64,000 nt of DNA, taken from NCBI RefSeq assembly GCF_003966735.1, contig NZ_AP017378.1, forward strand, positions 2,190,905-2,254,904. Reading direction: 5' to 3'. Each line of letters begins with the position of its first letter. Position 1 is the first letter of the stretch. A program made the position numbers and the translations under genes. This stretch comes from Desulfovibrio ferrophilus (GTDB lineage Bacteria > Desulfobacterota > Desulfovibrionia > Desulfovibrionales > Desulfovibrionaceae). Shown here in pieces: positions 16,259-25,247 of the stretch. The notes under the pieces are model-generated. The model worked only from the letters and a program-made list of their open reading frames with translations. It was not told the DNA's origin and made no database searches.

Positions 16259-18493
16259 ATGGCCGAGAAAATTGGTATCTATTTCGACGAATCAGCCGTC
16301 GGCCCGTACCTCAATGTCGAGGAGCTGGTCGAATTTGCTGAAAAAAGGTGGGGCACCGAATGCCCCGTGGTAAAGAGCCATCCCGTCCTGCCGGGCGAGG
16401 AAGGCCGCAAGATGATCCAAGAGGATATCGCCGCGGGTACCATTGACGGTGTTCTGGTTTGTGGTTCTTCTCCCCGTTGCGACTGGGAGGCCTATGACTT
16501 CGGCAAGAATATCCTGGTGGAACGCGTCAACCTGCGCGAGCAGGTGGGCATGTGCTTCCCTCAGGGTCTGGACGAAGAGCTGAAGAAAGGTATGGCCATC
16601 GACTATATCAATATGGGTGTCATCAAGCTGCAGAAGTCCACCGTGGCTCAGCCTGAAGACATCGAAACCGTCAGGACCATCATGGTCGTGGGTGGTGGCT
16701 GGACCGGCTTGCATGCCGCACAGCACGCTGCCAACGCCGGTTACGACGTCGTTCTCGTCGAGAAAGACGCCGTGCTGGGTGGCCGCGCCTTGGGCCTGCA
16801 CAAGACTGTGCCCCTGATGCACCCTTATACCGAAGCTCATGAAACCGGTATCGAGGCTCTGGTTGAGCAGGTGCAGGCCAATGCCCGCATCGAGGTGCTC
16901 ACCGGCACGACCATCACCGCCCTTGAAGGCGCTCCCGGCACCTACACAGCCAAGTTCTCCACCGGCTCCGAAAAGCCTGTGGGTGCTGTGGTTCTGGCCA
17001 CCGGTTGGGTTCCCCAGGGAACCAAGGTTCTGGAACCCTTCGGCTACGGCACCCTGCCCGGCGTGATGACCACTGCCGAGTTGGAAGCCAAGGTCAAGGA
17101 AGGTTCGTTCAGCGGCAAGAAAGTGGCCTTCATCCTGAACATCGACAAGCTGATGCCCAAGGATCTCTACAAGCCCGTTTGCGACGAGATCTGCACCGAT
17201 GAGGCCGCAGCCGCCGATGGCGAGGAAGAGGAAGAGAAGTTCAAATTCGAGGACCTCGAAAATGATCGCCACCTGCCCTACTCCAGCGCTGTAAACTCCG
17301 TGGTGTCCATCAAGCAGGCCGGCTATGTCCGCGAGCTTGATGACAACGCTCAGGCCTACATCATCTATGAAGACATGATGGTTCAGGGCATCCACGAGAA
17401 ATACTACAAGGCTGCCACCGACGATCCGGGCATCATGCTCACCAAGGGCTATGTGTCCAGCATCGAGCAGGACGGCGACGGCCTGCTGGTAACGGTCAAG
17501 AACAACCTGATCGGTCAGGACTTCAGCCTGAAGGTCGACACGGTCGTTCTGCCTACCGGCATCGTCCCCTCCACCGCCAAAGACCCGGTCATGAACTTCG
17601 TGTACCGCCAGGGCCCGGCCTTCCCGGATCTGGATCTCTTTGACGGCTTCTGTGACTCCAACTACATCTGTTTCCCGTACGAGACCCGCCGCACCGGTGT
17701 TTATGCCGCTGGTTGTGTCCGTCAGCCGATGTTCATGGACAATGCAGAAGAAGACGCCGCTGGTGCCGCCCTGAAAGCAATCCAGTGCATCGAGTCCGCC
17801 AACCGCGGTGTCTCCGTGCACCCGCGCTCTGGCGACTTGACCTTCCCGGACTTCAACTTCGTGCGTTGCACCCAGTGCAAACGCTGCACCGAAGAATGTC
17901 CGTTTGGCGCCCTGGACGATGACGAGAAGGGAACTCCCAAGCCCAACCCCACGCGTTGCCGCCGTTGCGGTACCTGCATGGGTGCTTGCCCCGAGCGCGT
18001 CATCTCCTTCGCAGACTACAACGTCGACCAAATCGGTTCCGCCATCAAAGCGATCAAGGTCCCGGACGACATGGATGCCGACGGCCCCCGCGTCATCATC
18101 CTGGCTTGCGAAAACGACGCCTACCCGGCTCTGGATATGGCTGCCATGCGCGGCAAATCCTGGAACCCGTATGTCCGCATCCTGCCCGTCCGCTGCCTGG
18201 GCTCCGTCAACGCCATCTGGGTTGCTGACGCCATGAGTAAGGGCATCGACGGTGTGATGATGCTGGGCTGCAAGTACGGCGACGACTACCAGTGCCACTT
18301 CGTGAAGGGCTCCGAGATCTGCAACCGCAGAAAGGAGAACATCGCGGAGACTCTGGCGCGTCTGGGTGTTGAGCCTGACCGTGTTGAGCAGTACCAGGTC
18401 GCCATCGACGAGTACGACAAGTTGCCCGACATGATCGAAGAGTTCATGGACATGATCCTCGAGAAGGGTCCCAACCCGTTCAAGGGATACTAG
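16259..18493 (+). CDS. qmoB: quinone-interacting membrane-bound oxidoreductase subunit B
   Basis: The product has 744 residues. It is HdrA-like with a FAD motif (TIMVVGGGWTGLHAAQHAAN, about 139-158), two ferredoxin motifs (CTQCKRCTEECP and CRRCGTCMGACP, about 538-585) and a C-terminal MvhD-like domain containing LPVRCLGSVNAIWV and MMLGCKYGDDYQC. An unusual acidic insert (DGEEEEEKFKFEDLE, about residue 320) interrupts the flavin domain. It links QmoA and QmoC to AprAB on the cytoplasmic side. GGGAGG precedes the ATG. The gap to qmoC is only 13 bp, so this is a tight operon. Confidence 0.96.
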   Translation: MAEKIGIYFDESAVGPYLNVEELVEFAEKRWGTECPVVKSHPVLPGEEGRKMIQEDIAAGTIDGVLVCGSSPRCDWEAYDFGKNILVERVNLREQVGMCFPQGLDEELKKGMAIDYINMGVIKLQKSTVAQPEDIETVRTIMVVGGGWTGLHAAQHAANAGYDVVLVEKDAVLGGRALGLHKTVPLMHPYTEAHETGIEALVEQVQANARIEVLTGTTITALEGAPGTYTAKFSTGSEKPVGAVVLATGWVPQGTKVLEPFGYGTLPGVMTTAELEAKVKEGSFSGKKVAFILNIDKLMPKDLYKPVCDEICTDEAAAADGEEEEEKFKFEDLENDRHLPYSSAVNSVVSIKQAGYVRELDDNAQAYIIYEDMMVQGIHEKYYKAATDDPGIMLTKGYVSSIEQDGDGLLVTVKNNLIGQDFSLKVDTVVLPTGIVPSTAKDPVMNFVYRQGPAFPDLDLFDGFCDSNYICFPYETRRTGVYAAGCVRQPMFMDNAEEDAAGAALKAIQCIESANRGVSVHPRSGDLTFPDFNFVRCTQCKRCTEECPFGALDDDEKGTPKPNPTRCRRCGTCMGACPERVISFADYNVDQIGSAIKAIKVPDDMDADGPRVIILACENDAYPALDMAAMRGKSWNPYVRILPVRCLGSVNAIWVADAMSKGIDGVMMLGCKYGDDYQCHFVKGSEICNRRKENIAETLARLGVEPDRVEQYQVAIDEYDKLPDMIEEFMDMILEKGPNPFKGY

Positions 18494-18506
18494 GGAGGCA
18501 ATAACC

Positions 18507-19688
18507 ATGTCTAATGCTGTTCGGATTGAACCTGATCTGCAGTTCATCAAGGATCTGCAAGAAGTCGGGGGCGAATCCCTTAAGAAATGCTACCAGTGTG
18601 CCACCTGCTCGGTGGCCTGTCCTCTGTCTCCGGCTGACGCCCCCTATCCCCGCAAGGAGATGATCTGGGCGCAGTGGGGTCTGAAAGACAAGCTGGTCAA
18701 CGATATCGACATCTGGCTGTGCCATAACTGCGGCACCTGCTCGGATCTGTGTCCCCGTGGCGCCAAGCCCGGTGACCTGCTGTCCGCGCTGCGCAACATG
18801 GCGTACCGCAACCTGGTGACCCCTACCGTGATCGGTAAATGGATGAGCGCTTCCAAATACCTGCCCATCCTGGTTGCCATCCCGGCAGTCATCTGGCTGT
18901 TCGTGTGGTACCTGACCACCGGCCTGACGATCCCCGACGGCGACATCGTCTTCGGCAAGATCTTCCCCGGTGACTACACCGTTGACCCCATCATGAGCCT
19001 GACCTTCTTCTTCATGGTCGCTACGTTCGGGATGGGTGTTTCCAAGATGATCAAGTCCTTCCAGAGCACTGGCGGCACCTACTATGTGGGTGAACGCAAG
19101 AAGCCCTGCCTGATCGACTGCATCAAGGACGTTCTCGTCAATGAAGTTGGCCAACACACCAACTTCAAGGACTGTGAGGGCGAAACTGAGGACGTGCAGA
19201 GCGAGGAACGCTTCAAGGGCCACCTGCTGCTGTTCTACAGCTTCATTGCCCTGGCCATCGTGACTGGCCTTGTGGCCTTTGGTCACTGGGGCGGCAAGGT
19301 CATCGAGTTCATCTCACCCATGGGACACACTCCCATGCACCTGCTGAGCCCGGTGAAGCTTCTGGCCAACGCTGGCGCCATCGCCATGGTCATCGGCCTG
19401 ACCAAGCTGACCCGCCGCCGCATGAACCTTGAGGATTCCAAGACCAAGTCCAGCTTCTATGACTGGTACCTTCTGGGAATCATCTGGGCTGTCGCCCTGA
19501 CTGGTATCGGTTCCGAGCTGCTGCGTCTGCTCGGCGTCGCTGGCCTGGCGTACCCCATGTATTACATTCACCTGGTTGTGGTCTGGATGCTGTTCGCATA
19601 CCTGCCCTGGTCCAAGCTCGGTCACGTGATCTACAGGACCGTGGCTCTGGTGTACGCCCGCTACATCGGCCGTGTGCCGCTGGGCTAG
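18507..19688 (+). CDS. qmoC: quinone-interacting membrane-bound oxidoreductase subunit C
   Basis: The product has 393 residues and fuses a HdrC-like iron-sulfur domain to a haem b membrane domain. The N-terminal part has CYQCATCSVACPLSP and CHNCGTCSDLCPRGAKP, each binding [4Fe-4S]. The rest carries about six transmembrane helices resembling the NarI/cytochrome b family (for example LLLFYSFIALAIVTGLVAFG and MYYIHLVVVWMLFAYLPW), with histidines available for haem. This subunit anchors Qmo in the inner membrane and exchanges electrons with menaquinol. GGGAGGC precedes the ATG. It is followed by the accessory gene qmoD. Confidence 0.96.
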   Translation: MSNAVRIEPDLQFIKDLQEVGGESLKKCYQCATCSVACPLSPADAPYPRKEMIWAQWGLKDKLVNDIDIWLCHNCGTCSDLCPRGAKPGDLLSALRNMAYRNLVTPTVIGKWMSASKYLPILVAIPAVIWLFVWYLTTGLTIPDGDIVFGKIFPGDYTVDPIMSLTFFFMVATFGMGVSKMIKSFQSTGGTYYVGERKKPCLIDCIKDVLVNEVGQHTNFKDCEGETEDVQSEERFKGHLLLFYSFIALAIVTGLVAFGHWGGKVIEFISPMGHTPMHLLSPVKLLANAGAIAMVIGLTKLTRRRMNLEDSKTKSSFYDWYLLGIIWAVALTGIGSELLRLLGVAGLAYPMYYIHLVVVWMLFAYLPWSKLGHVIYRTVALVYARYIGRVPLG

Positions 19689-19749
19689 CAACGTATAGGA
19701 ACTCATTAAGGACTATCATTTTTCCGAAAGGAAATAGGAGGATAATACA

Positions 19750-20421
19750 ATGGCTGAGAGCGTTGACCGCAAGGTTTTCTCCATGGGCATGTTCGCCGCG
19801 TACCTCACCGGCGACGATAAGGACTCCAATATGGCTGGCATCAAAGAGATGCTCGGCTACATGACTCAGCTTGAGATCGACAATACCAGCCTGCCGTTCG
19901 CTGAAGCGATCGCCAAGGCTTGGATCTACGAGCAAAACCCCGAGCTCATCGACATCAAGGGCAAGGCTGACCAGTTCGGACAGCATGTGTCCGTGCCTGT
20001 CCTGCCCGAGGCCGTTACCGCTCAGGTAGCTGGCATCGTGGCTGAGCTGAAAGATACCCAGGCCAAGAACTCCGAGCAGGCTTCCAAGATCTCCGATCTC
20101 GAGAAGAAGCTTGCCGAGACCCAGGCCAAGCTGAAAGACGCCAGCGCCAAGGTGACCACCTACGAGGCACAGCTGGGCGAAGGCGAAAAGAAGCTGCAGG
20201 TCTCCGAGACCAAGATTGTGGACTACACCGGCAAGGTCGACACCCTGCTGGCCAAGATCGAAGAAGTTATCAAGCATGGTGTCGTGAGTGCAGCTCCCGG
20301 CGAAGGCGGCGGCGACGCTGCTGCACCTGCTGGTGATGCCCCTGCCGATTCCGCTGGTGAAATCTCCGATAGCTTCGGCTTCGGCACCGTGGATGATGGC
20401 GGCGACAGCTTCGGCTTCTAA
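19750..20421 (+). CDS. qmoD: Qmo-associated protein, probable QmoD
   Basis: The product has 223 residues. The N-terminal ~95 residues form a compact domain (KVFSMGMFAAYLTGDD). They are followed by a coiled coil of about 95 residues rich in Lys, Glu and Ala with heptad spacing (KNSEQASKISDLEKKLAETQ). The tail is Gly/Ala-rich and ends with a duplicated DSFGF (DSFGFGTVDDGGDSFGF). Position directly after qmoC matches the hypothetical gene at the end of the D. vulgaris qmo operon, which deletion work has linked to sulfate growth. The mechanism is unknown. A strong ATAGGAGGATAATACA precedes the ATG. Confidence 0.8.
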   Translation: MAESVDRKVFSMGMFAAYLTGDDKDSNMAGIKEMLGYMTQLEIDNTSLPFAEAIAKAWIYEQNPELIDIKGKADQFGQHVSVPVLPEAVTAQVAGIVAELKDTQAKNSEQASKISDLEKKLAETQAKLKDASAKVTTYEAQLGEGEKKLQVSETKIVDYTGKVDTLLAKIEEVIKHGVVSAAPGEGGGDAAAPAGDAPADSAGEISDSFGFGTVDDGGDSFGF

Positions 20422-20443
20422 GCTCAGTCCAACGAGCACTTAT

Positions 20444-20476
20444 AAAGCCCCGGGCCCAAAAGGCCCGGGGCTTTTT
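20444..20476 (+). terminator. strong terminator of the apr-qmo cluster
   Basis: A perfect 13-bp stem (AAAGCCCCGGGCC / GGCCCGGGGCTTT) with loop CAAAA is followed by T residues, 22 bp after the qmoD stop. Confidence 0.92.
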
Positions 20477-21023
20477 CTATGGACTACAGTCAATACTCAT
20501 TAGAACACAGGCAGGACTTACACGGTGAGGGCACGTCCAAGCACCTCTCTGGAGCGATCCATAACGTCATCAAAATCATGCGTACCGTCGTTATCTGCAT
20601 TTTCATCGGCAGGCATCCCCCCAAACAACCGGGCCTATACTCTCGTTTCTCGCAATTCGCGATTCGTTTTTCAGCTCTATAAGTAGAATATCCACACTTT
20701 TAATGAGTATCCTACCGCACAGAATACCGCTGATTCATTCCTAAACAGACATTTATTCTGCACATGATAATTTCAAAAAAAAGCAACTAAACCGTCTTCA
20801 ATCATGGCCGACTGCCATCAAACGCACTAATGGCAAAGGAATTAATCTTCTCATGCAGAGCACAATGTTTCATGCTTTAACAAAATCGAATAGAACTGAT
20901 ACATCAGCACAACTCAATGGTTGCGTGCATTAAGGCCACATCAGTCAAAAATTCCCTAAAACGATGAGATATTCAGAATGAGCAACAATAGGCTCCAATC
21001 ATTGCGAATAAAGCGGTGGTTTC
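20477..21023. other. AT-rich non-coding gap before the liv operon
   Basis: About 550 bp of lower GC than its surroundings. Short open frames here lack ribosome sites and coding character, and one starting at 20978 runs out of frame through livG. I see no repeat, tRNA or recognised riboswitch. Confidence 0.5.
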
Positions 21024-21052
21024 TTGATTTTAAGATGATTTTCAACTATGAC
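21024..21052 (+). promoter_or_regulatory. candidate livG promoter close to the start codon
   Basis: TTGATT and TATGAC are separated by 17 bp and end 10 bp before the livG ATG. If used, transcription would begin about four bases before the start codon, giving a nearly leaderless mRNA. That agrees with the lack of a visible ribosome site. Both hexamers match consensus at only four of six positions. Confidence 0.35.
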
Positions 21053-21062
21053 TTCCTAGCCT

Positions 21063-21827
21063 ATGACAACACTATCAGAACTCACCCTCACCGATGTCTG
21101 CGTCAACTTCGGCGGCCTGAAAGCGCTGTCCGATGTCAGTTTTGGTGTCAAAGCCGGAGAAATTGTCGGCTTAATCGGACCAAACGGAGCCGGGAAAACC
21201 ACTATTTTCAATGTCATTACCGGGGTCTACAAGGCCAGTTCCGGTGGTGTCAGCTTTGGTGGTTCGTCCATTATTGGACAACGTCCATACATGGTTCTCG
21301 AGTCTGGAGTCGCCAGAACCTTCCAAAATATTCGCCTCTTCACGGCCATGACCGCGCTCGAAAACGTCATGGTTGCGCTCCATTGCCGCACCAAAAAGGG
21401 TGTTTTCGGAGCCGTTTTGCGAACCAAATCGCAAAAAAAAGAAGAAGAACTCATCCGCGAAAAGGCCTTCAAGGCCCTCCAGTTCATGGGTGTAGAAGAA
21501 TACGCTGATGAAATTTCATCGAATTTACCTTACGGGCATCAGCGCAGACTGGAAATTGCCAGGGCTCTGGCTTCCGAGCCAAGGGTCATCCTTCTGGATG
21601 AACCTGCCGCAGGCATGAACCCCGCTGAAAGCCGCGAACTCATGGATTACATCCTGAAAATTCGTGATCACGGGGTCAACGTCCTGATGGTTGAACACGA
21701 CATGAAAGTGGTCATGGGCATCTGTGATCGCATCGTTGTCGTCGACCACGGCGTCATGATTAGCGAGGGAAGTCCCGAACATGTCCAACGTGACCCAGCA
21801 GTTATCGAGGCCTATTTGGGGCAGTAG
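21063..21827 (+). CDS. livG: branched-chain amino acid ABC transporter ATP-binding protein LivG
   Basis: The product has 254 residues, the usual LivG size. Walker A is GPNGAGKT (about residues 39-46). The signature motif reads [16 protein letters not shown] in place of the commoner LSGGQ, as is normal in LivG. Walker B is [13 protein letters not shown], and the H-loop lies in VEHDMKVV. It powers uptake through LivHM. The ATG at 21063 gives the standard N-terminus, but no Shine-Dalgarno is visible. The gene is first in the order livG-livK-livH-livM-livF, with the binding protein placed second. Confidence 0.94.
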   Translation: MTTLSELTLTDVCVNFGGLKALSDVSFGVKAGEIVGLIGPNGAGKTTIFNVITGVYKASSGGVSFGGSSIIGQRPYMVLESGVARTFQNIRLFTAMTALENVMVALHCRTKKGVFGAVLRTKSQKKEEELIREKAFKALQFMGVEEYADEISSNLPYGHQRRLEIARALASEPRVILLDEPAAGMNPAESRELMDYILKIRDHGVNVLMVEHDMKVVMGICDRIVVVDHGVMISEGSPEHVQRDPAVIEAYLGQ

Positions 21828-21854
21828 ATAGTATCCACAAGAGAGGAGGATAGG

Positions 21855-22994
21855 ATGAAGAAACTGATTACGATGACCCTGACCTTTGCGATGGTGATGT
21901 CGCTGGCTCTGGCTGGAGCAGCCGTTGCCAAAACCCTGAATGTCGGTTCCATGAGTCCCCTGACCGGCCCCTACGCCGCTGACGGTAACGACATTGCCAA
22001 CGGTGTGCGTGCTGCCATTGCAGTCGTCCAGGATGAAGGCGGTGTGCCCGGCTTCGACGAGATCAAATTCTTCCCGCAGGACACTGCCTGCGACCCGCGC
22101 CAGGCTGTTGCCTCCGCCAACAAGCTGATCAATGACGAAGTCAGCTTTGTTATCGGCGCGTACTGTTCCTCCTCCACCATTCCCGCGTCCGAGACGCTGG
22201 ATGAGGAATCCATCCCCATGCTGACCCCGGCATCCACCAACGAAAAAGTTACCGAACGCGGCCTGGAATACATGTTCCGCATGTGCGGTCGTGACGATGA
22301 CCAGTCCGTTGTTGCCGTGGCCTTCATGACCAACTACCTGAAAGGCAAGAATATTTATCTGATCGACGACAAGACCACCTATTCTCAGGGGCTGGCCGAC
22401 AACGTCGAGAAGAAAGCCGCTGCCGCCGGCATCAAAGTGCTGGGACATGACCACGTCAACCAGGGCGACAAGGACTTCTCCGCTGTTCTGGCCAAGGTCA
22501 AAGCCGCCAATCCCGATGTCTTCTACATGAGCCTGCAGAACTCCTCTTCTGGTGCATTGATGGCCATTCAGGCCCGCCGCGTCGGCATCAAGGCCGCTAT
22601 CATCGGTCAGGACGCCGTGTACCACCCGCAGCTCATCAGCATCGCCAAGGAAGCTTCCGAAGGCATGTACCTGACCTTCGGTTTCATCGACAAGCAGCGT
22701 TCCCTGTACAAGAAGTTCCTGATGAAATACTCCGAGATGGGCTTTGCCGCTCCCGGCGCCTACTCGGGTTATGCCTTTGACGCAGCCTACGCCGCGATCA
22801 AAGCCATCAAGGAAACCGGCTCCACCGACCCCGACGCCATCAAGGGCGCTCTGATGAAGATGGACTACGACGGTGCCACCAAGCGCATCAAGTTCATGCC
22901 CAACGGCGACTCCGGTTCCAACTACATCATTCGTAAGGTTGATGGCGGCAAGTTCATCAACTACTGGAACCCCGAAACCGGTTCCACCTACTAA
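21855..22994 (+). CDS. livK: branched-chain amino acid ABC transporter substrate-binding protein
   Basis: The product has 379 residues, starting with a Sec signal peptide (KKLITMTLTFAMVMSLALAG...AVAK, cleavage near residue 24). The mature part is a periplasmic type I binding protein: LNVGSMSPLTGPYAADGNDI opens the fold, and SFVIGAYCSSSTIPASETL lines the ligand cleft. The ligand could be leucine/isoleucine/valine or another amide or amino acid. GAGAGGAGGATAGG precedes the ATG. It is followed by a 15-bp stem-loop, so the binding protein is probably made in excess over the membrane subunits. Confidence 0.93.
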   Translation: MKKLITMTLTFAMVMSLALAGAAVAKTLNVGSMSPLTGPYAADGNDIANGVRAAIAVVQDEGGVPGFDEIKFFPQDTACDPRQAVASANKLINDEVSFVIGAYCSSSTIPASETLDEESIPMLTPASTNEKVTERGLEYMFRMCGRDDDQSVVAVAFMTNYLKGKNIYLIDDKTTYSQGLADNVEKKAAAAGIKVLGHDHVNQGDKDFSAVLAKVKAANPDVFYMSLQNSSSGALMAIQARRVGIKAAIIGQDAVYHPQLISIAKEASEGMYLTFGFIDKQRSLYKKFLMKYSEMGFAAPGAYSGYAFDAAYAAIKAIKETGSTDPDAIKGALMKMDYDGATKRIKFMPNGDSGSNYIIRKVDGGKFINYWNPETGSTY

Positions 22995-23005
22995 ACCATC
23001 CCAAA

Positions 23006-23045
23006 GCTGAGGGAATCGCCACTGGCGATTCCCTCAGCCATTTTT
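23006..23045 (+). terminator. stem-loop after livK, likely partial terminator
   Basis: A perfect 15-bp stem GCTGAGGGAATCGCC / GGCGATTCCCTCAGC with loop ACT is followed by CATTTTT. It stands inside the liv operon, so it probably reduces read-through into livH or protects the livGK transcript. Confidence 0.85.
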
Positions 23046-23110
23046 CAACGACCACTTCGCAAATGCCCGAAATCGGACCTTAACGCGACAGGATTCAACG
23101 GAAAACGCAC

Positions 23111-24022
23111 ATGGAATTTTTTATTCAGCAATTCATCAATGGGCTCACTTTGGGCGGGGTCTATGCCCTCATCGCCCTCGGCTACACCATGGTGTACGGC
23201 ATCATCCAACTGATCAACTTCGCCCACGGCGAGTTCTTCGCCGCTGGCGGGTACATGGGCGTCATCATCCTGTCGTTTATGGCCTCCATGGGCTACATGG
23301 AAACCCACCCCTGGCTCTGCCTGATGGGTTCCATGGCCCTGACCATGGGCTACTGCGCCATGCTCGCCATGGCAGTGGAAAAAGTGGCCTACAAACCCCT
23401 GCGCTTTGCCTCGCGCCTGTCGGTGCTGCTCTCGGCACTGGGCATGTCCATCTTTTTGCAAAACGGGCTGATGCTGACACAGGGCGTGTACGACAAACCC
23501 TACCCCACATCCTTTACCGACGGCGGCTTCAGCATTGGAATGGTCACCATGTCCTACATGCAGGTCATGATTCTGGTCATGACTGTGCTCCTGCTGATCG
23601 GGCTCAATATCCTGGTTTTCAGGACCAAGATCGGCACAGCCATGCGCGCCACCGCCCAGGACAAGGTCATGAGCGCTCTGGTGGGCATCAACTCCAACCG
23701 CATCATCAGCACCACCTTCGCCCTGGGCGCAGGTCTGGCCGCTGCTGCGGGCATCATGGTCGGCCTGTACTACGGTTCAGTTCGCTATGACATGGGATTC
23801 GTCCCCGGCATCAAGGCCTTTGCCGCCGCTGTCCTTGGCGGCATCGGCAACATCACCGGCGCAATGATCGGCGGACTCATCATCGGTATGGTCGAGATCA
23901 TGGCTGCGGGCTATCTTTCAAGCGAATACAAAGACGTGTGGGCCTTCGTTATTCTGATCGGAGTACTGTATTTCATGCCTACCGGAATCATGGGTGAGAA
24001 TGTCGATGATACGCGGGTCTAA
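23111..24022 (+). CDS. livH: branched-chain amino acid ABC transporter permease LivH
   Basis: The product has 303 residues with about eight transmembrane helices. The opening FIQQFINGLTLGGVYALIALGYTMVYGII and the loop TAQDKVMSALVGINSNRII are standard LivH features, including the coupling helix that contacts the ATPases. The C-terminal part KAFAAAVLGGIGNITGAMIGG is also diagnostic. It works in the inner membrane with LivM. Its 3' end overlaps the start of livM, so the two are translationally coupled. Confidence 0.94.
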   Translation: MEFFIQQFINGLTLGGVYALIALGYTMVYGIIQLINFAHGEFFAAGGYMGVIILSFMASMGYMETHPWLCLMGSMALTMGYCAMLAMAVEKVAYKPLRFASRLSVLLSALGMSIFLQNGLMLTQGVYDKPYPTSFTDGGFSIGMVTMSYMQVMILVMTVLLLIGLNILVFRTKIGTAMRATAQDKVMSALVGINSNRIISTTFALGAGLAAAAGIMVGLYYGSVRYDMGFVPGIKAFAAAVLGGIGNITGAMIGGLIIGMVEIMAAGYLSSEYKDVWAFVILIGVLYFMPTGIMGENVDDTRV

Positions 24023-25229
24023 AAAAACTTGGATGACCTGGGCCATTGCGATGGCCTGGTTCTATGTGCTGCTGTGGCCGCTGATGGGCATCCATCCCGA
24101 TGGCACCCTGACCTTCAAGAACAGTCTCATTGTCTGGGGCTGGGTCGTGGGTCTCTCCGGCGCGGTACTGATCCTGCGCCAGTTGAATGAAACCGGGATG
24201 TTCAACGCCATCACAACACCTGTGGCCAATGTCAGGGCCGCAGCGAATCGGGGCATCGACACCGTACCCGTCTGGCTCTGGTGGGGAATCGGCTTTGCCG
24301 CAACCTTCGCCCTGCCCTTCTTCACCGGGCGCTATGTGCAGGACGTTGCCATCAACGTCATGATCTACATCTGCCTGGGGCTGGGGCTGAATATCGTTGT
24401 GGGACTTTGCGGCCTGCTGGACCTCGGGTTCATCGCCTTCTATGGAGTGGGTGCCTACACCTACGGCCTGCTGTCCATCCACTACGCCATGCCCTTCTGG
24501 ATCTGCCTGCCCTTTGCGGCCATGACCGCCGCCCTGGCAGGTTGCATCATCGGCTACCCGACCCTGCGCATGCGTGGCGACTATCTGGCCATCGTGACTC
24601 TGGGCTTCGGTGAAATCGTGCGCCTGCTGCTCAACAACTGGATGCAACTGACAAACGGTCCCAATGGCATCCTGGGCATCAAGGCCCCGGGGCTGTATTA
24701 TTTCTCTTTTGCAAACGGCTTCAGCCTGGAGCATATCTGGCTCAAGAAGCTGACCTACATGTACTACGTGATCCTGGGGTTGATGGTGCTGACCATCATT
24801 GCCGTACACCGGCTTAATTTCTCACGCGTGGGACGTGCCTGGGAGGCCATCCGCGAGGATGAAACGGCTGCCGAACTGATGGGCGTGAACACCTTCAAGC
24901 TGAAGCTCTTGGCCTATGCCATGGGCGCAACCTTCGGTGGTTTGGCCGGAGCCTTCTTTGCGGCACGGATGCGCTTTGTCAGCCCCGAGAGTTTCACCTT
25001 CCTCGAATCCGCCATGGTTCTGGCCATGGTCGTACTGGGCGGCATGGGCTCCATCCCCGGCATCATGCTGGGAGCACTGGCGCTGGTGGCCCTGCCCGAG
25101 GTTTTCCGAGAATTCGAGCTCTATCGCATGCTGGCCTTTGGTGGAGCCATGACCGTCATGATGATCTTCAAGCCCAAGGGCCTGTGGCCTGCCAAGCGAT
25201 TTGGCACGCGTTCCGACGACAATGATTAA
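23994..25229 (+). CDS. livM: branched-chain amino acid ABC transporter permease LivM
   Basis: The product has up to 411 residues. Possible starts are GTG at 23994 and ATG at 24000 or 24006; the ATG at 24006 has GGGTGAG at a reasonable distance and may be the true one. About ten transmembrane helices are present. Family signatures are ICLGLGLNIVVGLCGLLDLGFIAFYGVGAY and the coupling loop AWEAIREDETAAELMGVNTF. The N-terminal ~90 residues form the extra two-helix extension common in LivM. It overlaps livH and lies 18 bp before the likely livF start. Confidence 0.93.
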   Translation: MRMSMIRGSKKTWMTWAIAMAWFYVLLWPLMGIHPDGTLTFKNSLIVWGWVVGLSGAVLILRQLNETGMFNAITTPVANVRAAANRGIDTVPVWLWWGIGFAATFALPFFTGRYVQDVAINVMIYICLGLGLNIVVGLCGLLDLGFIAFYGVGAYTYGLLSIHYAMPFWICLPFAAMTAALAGCIIGYPTLRMRGDYLAIVTLGFGEIVRLLLNNWMQLTNGPNGILGIKAPGLYYFSFANGFSLEHIWLKKLTYMYYVILGLMVLTIIAVHRLNFSRVGRAWEAIREDETAAELMGVNTFKLKLLAYAMGATFGGLAGAFFAARMRFVSPESFTFLESAMVLAMVVLGGMGSIPGIMLGALALVALPEVFREFELYRMLAFGGAMTVMMIFKPKGLWPAKRFGTRSDDND

Positions 25230-25247
25230 TCAGCACCCGTGAGCAAT

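Noticed and set aside
16292-18550. Very long open frame (752 codons) antisense to qmoB
   Set aside because: It is a shadow of strong codon bias in qmoB; the same occurs opposite aprA (12801-14894) and sat (9950-11584). The translations are repetitive Val/Gly/His-rich with no family match.
20978-21508. Open frame overlapping the livG start
   Set aside because: It is out of frame with livG, lacks similarity and contains no ribosome site.
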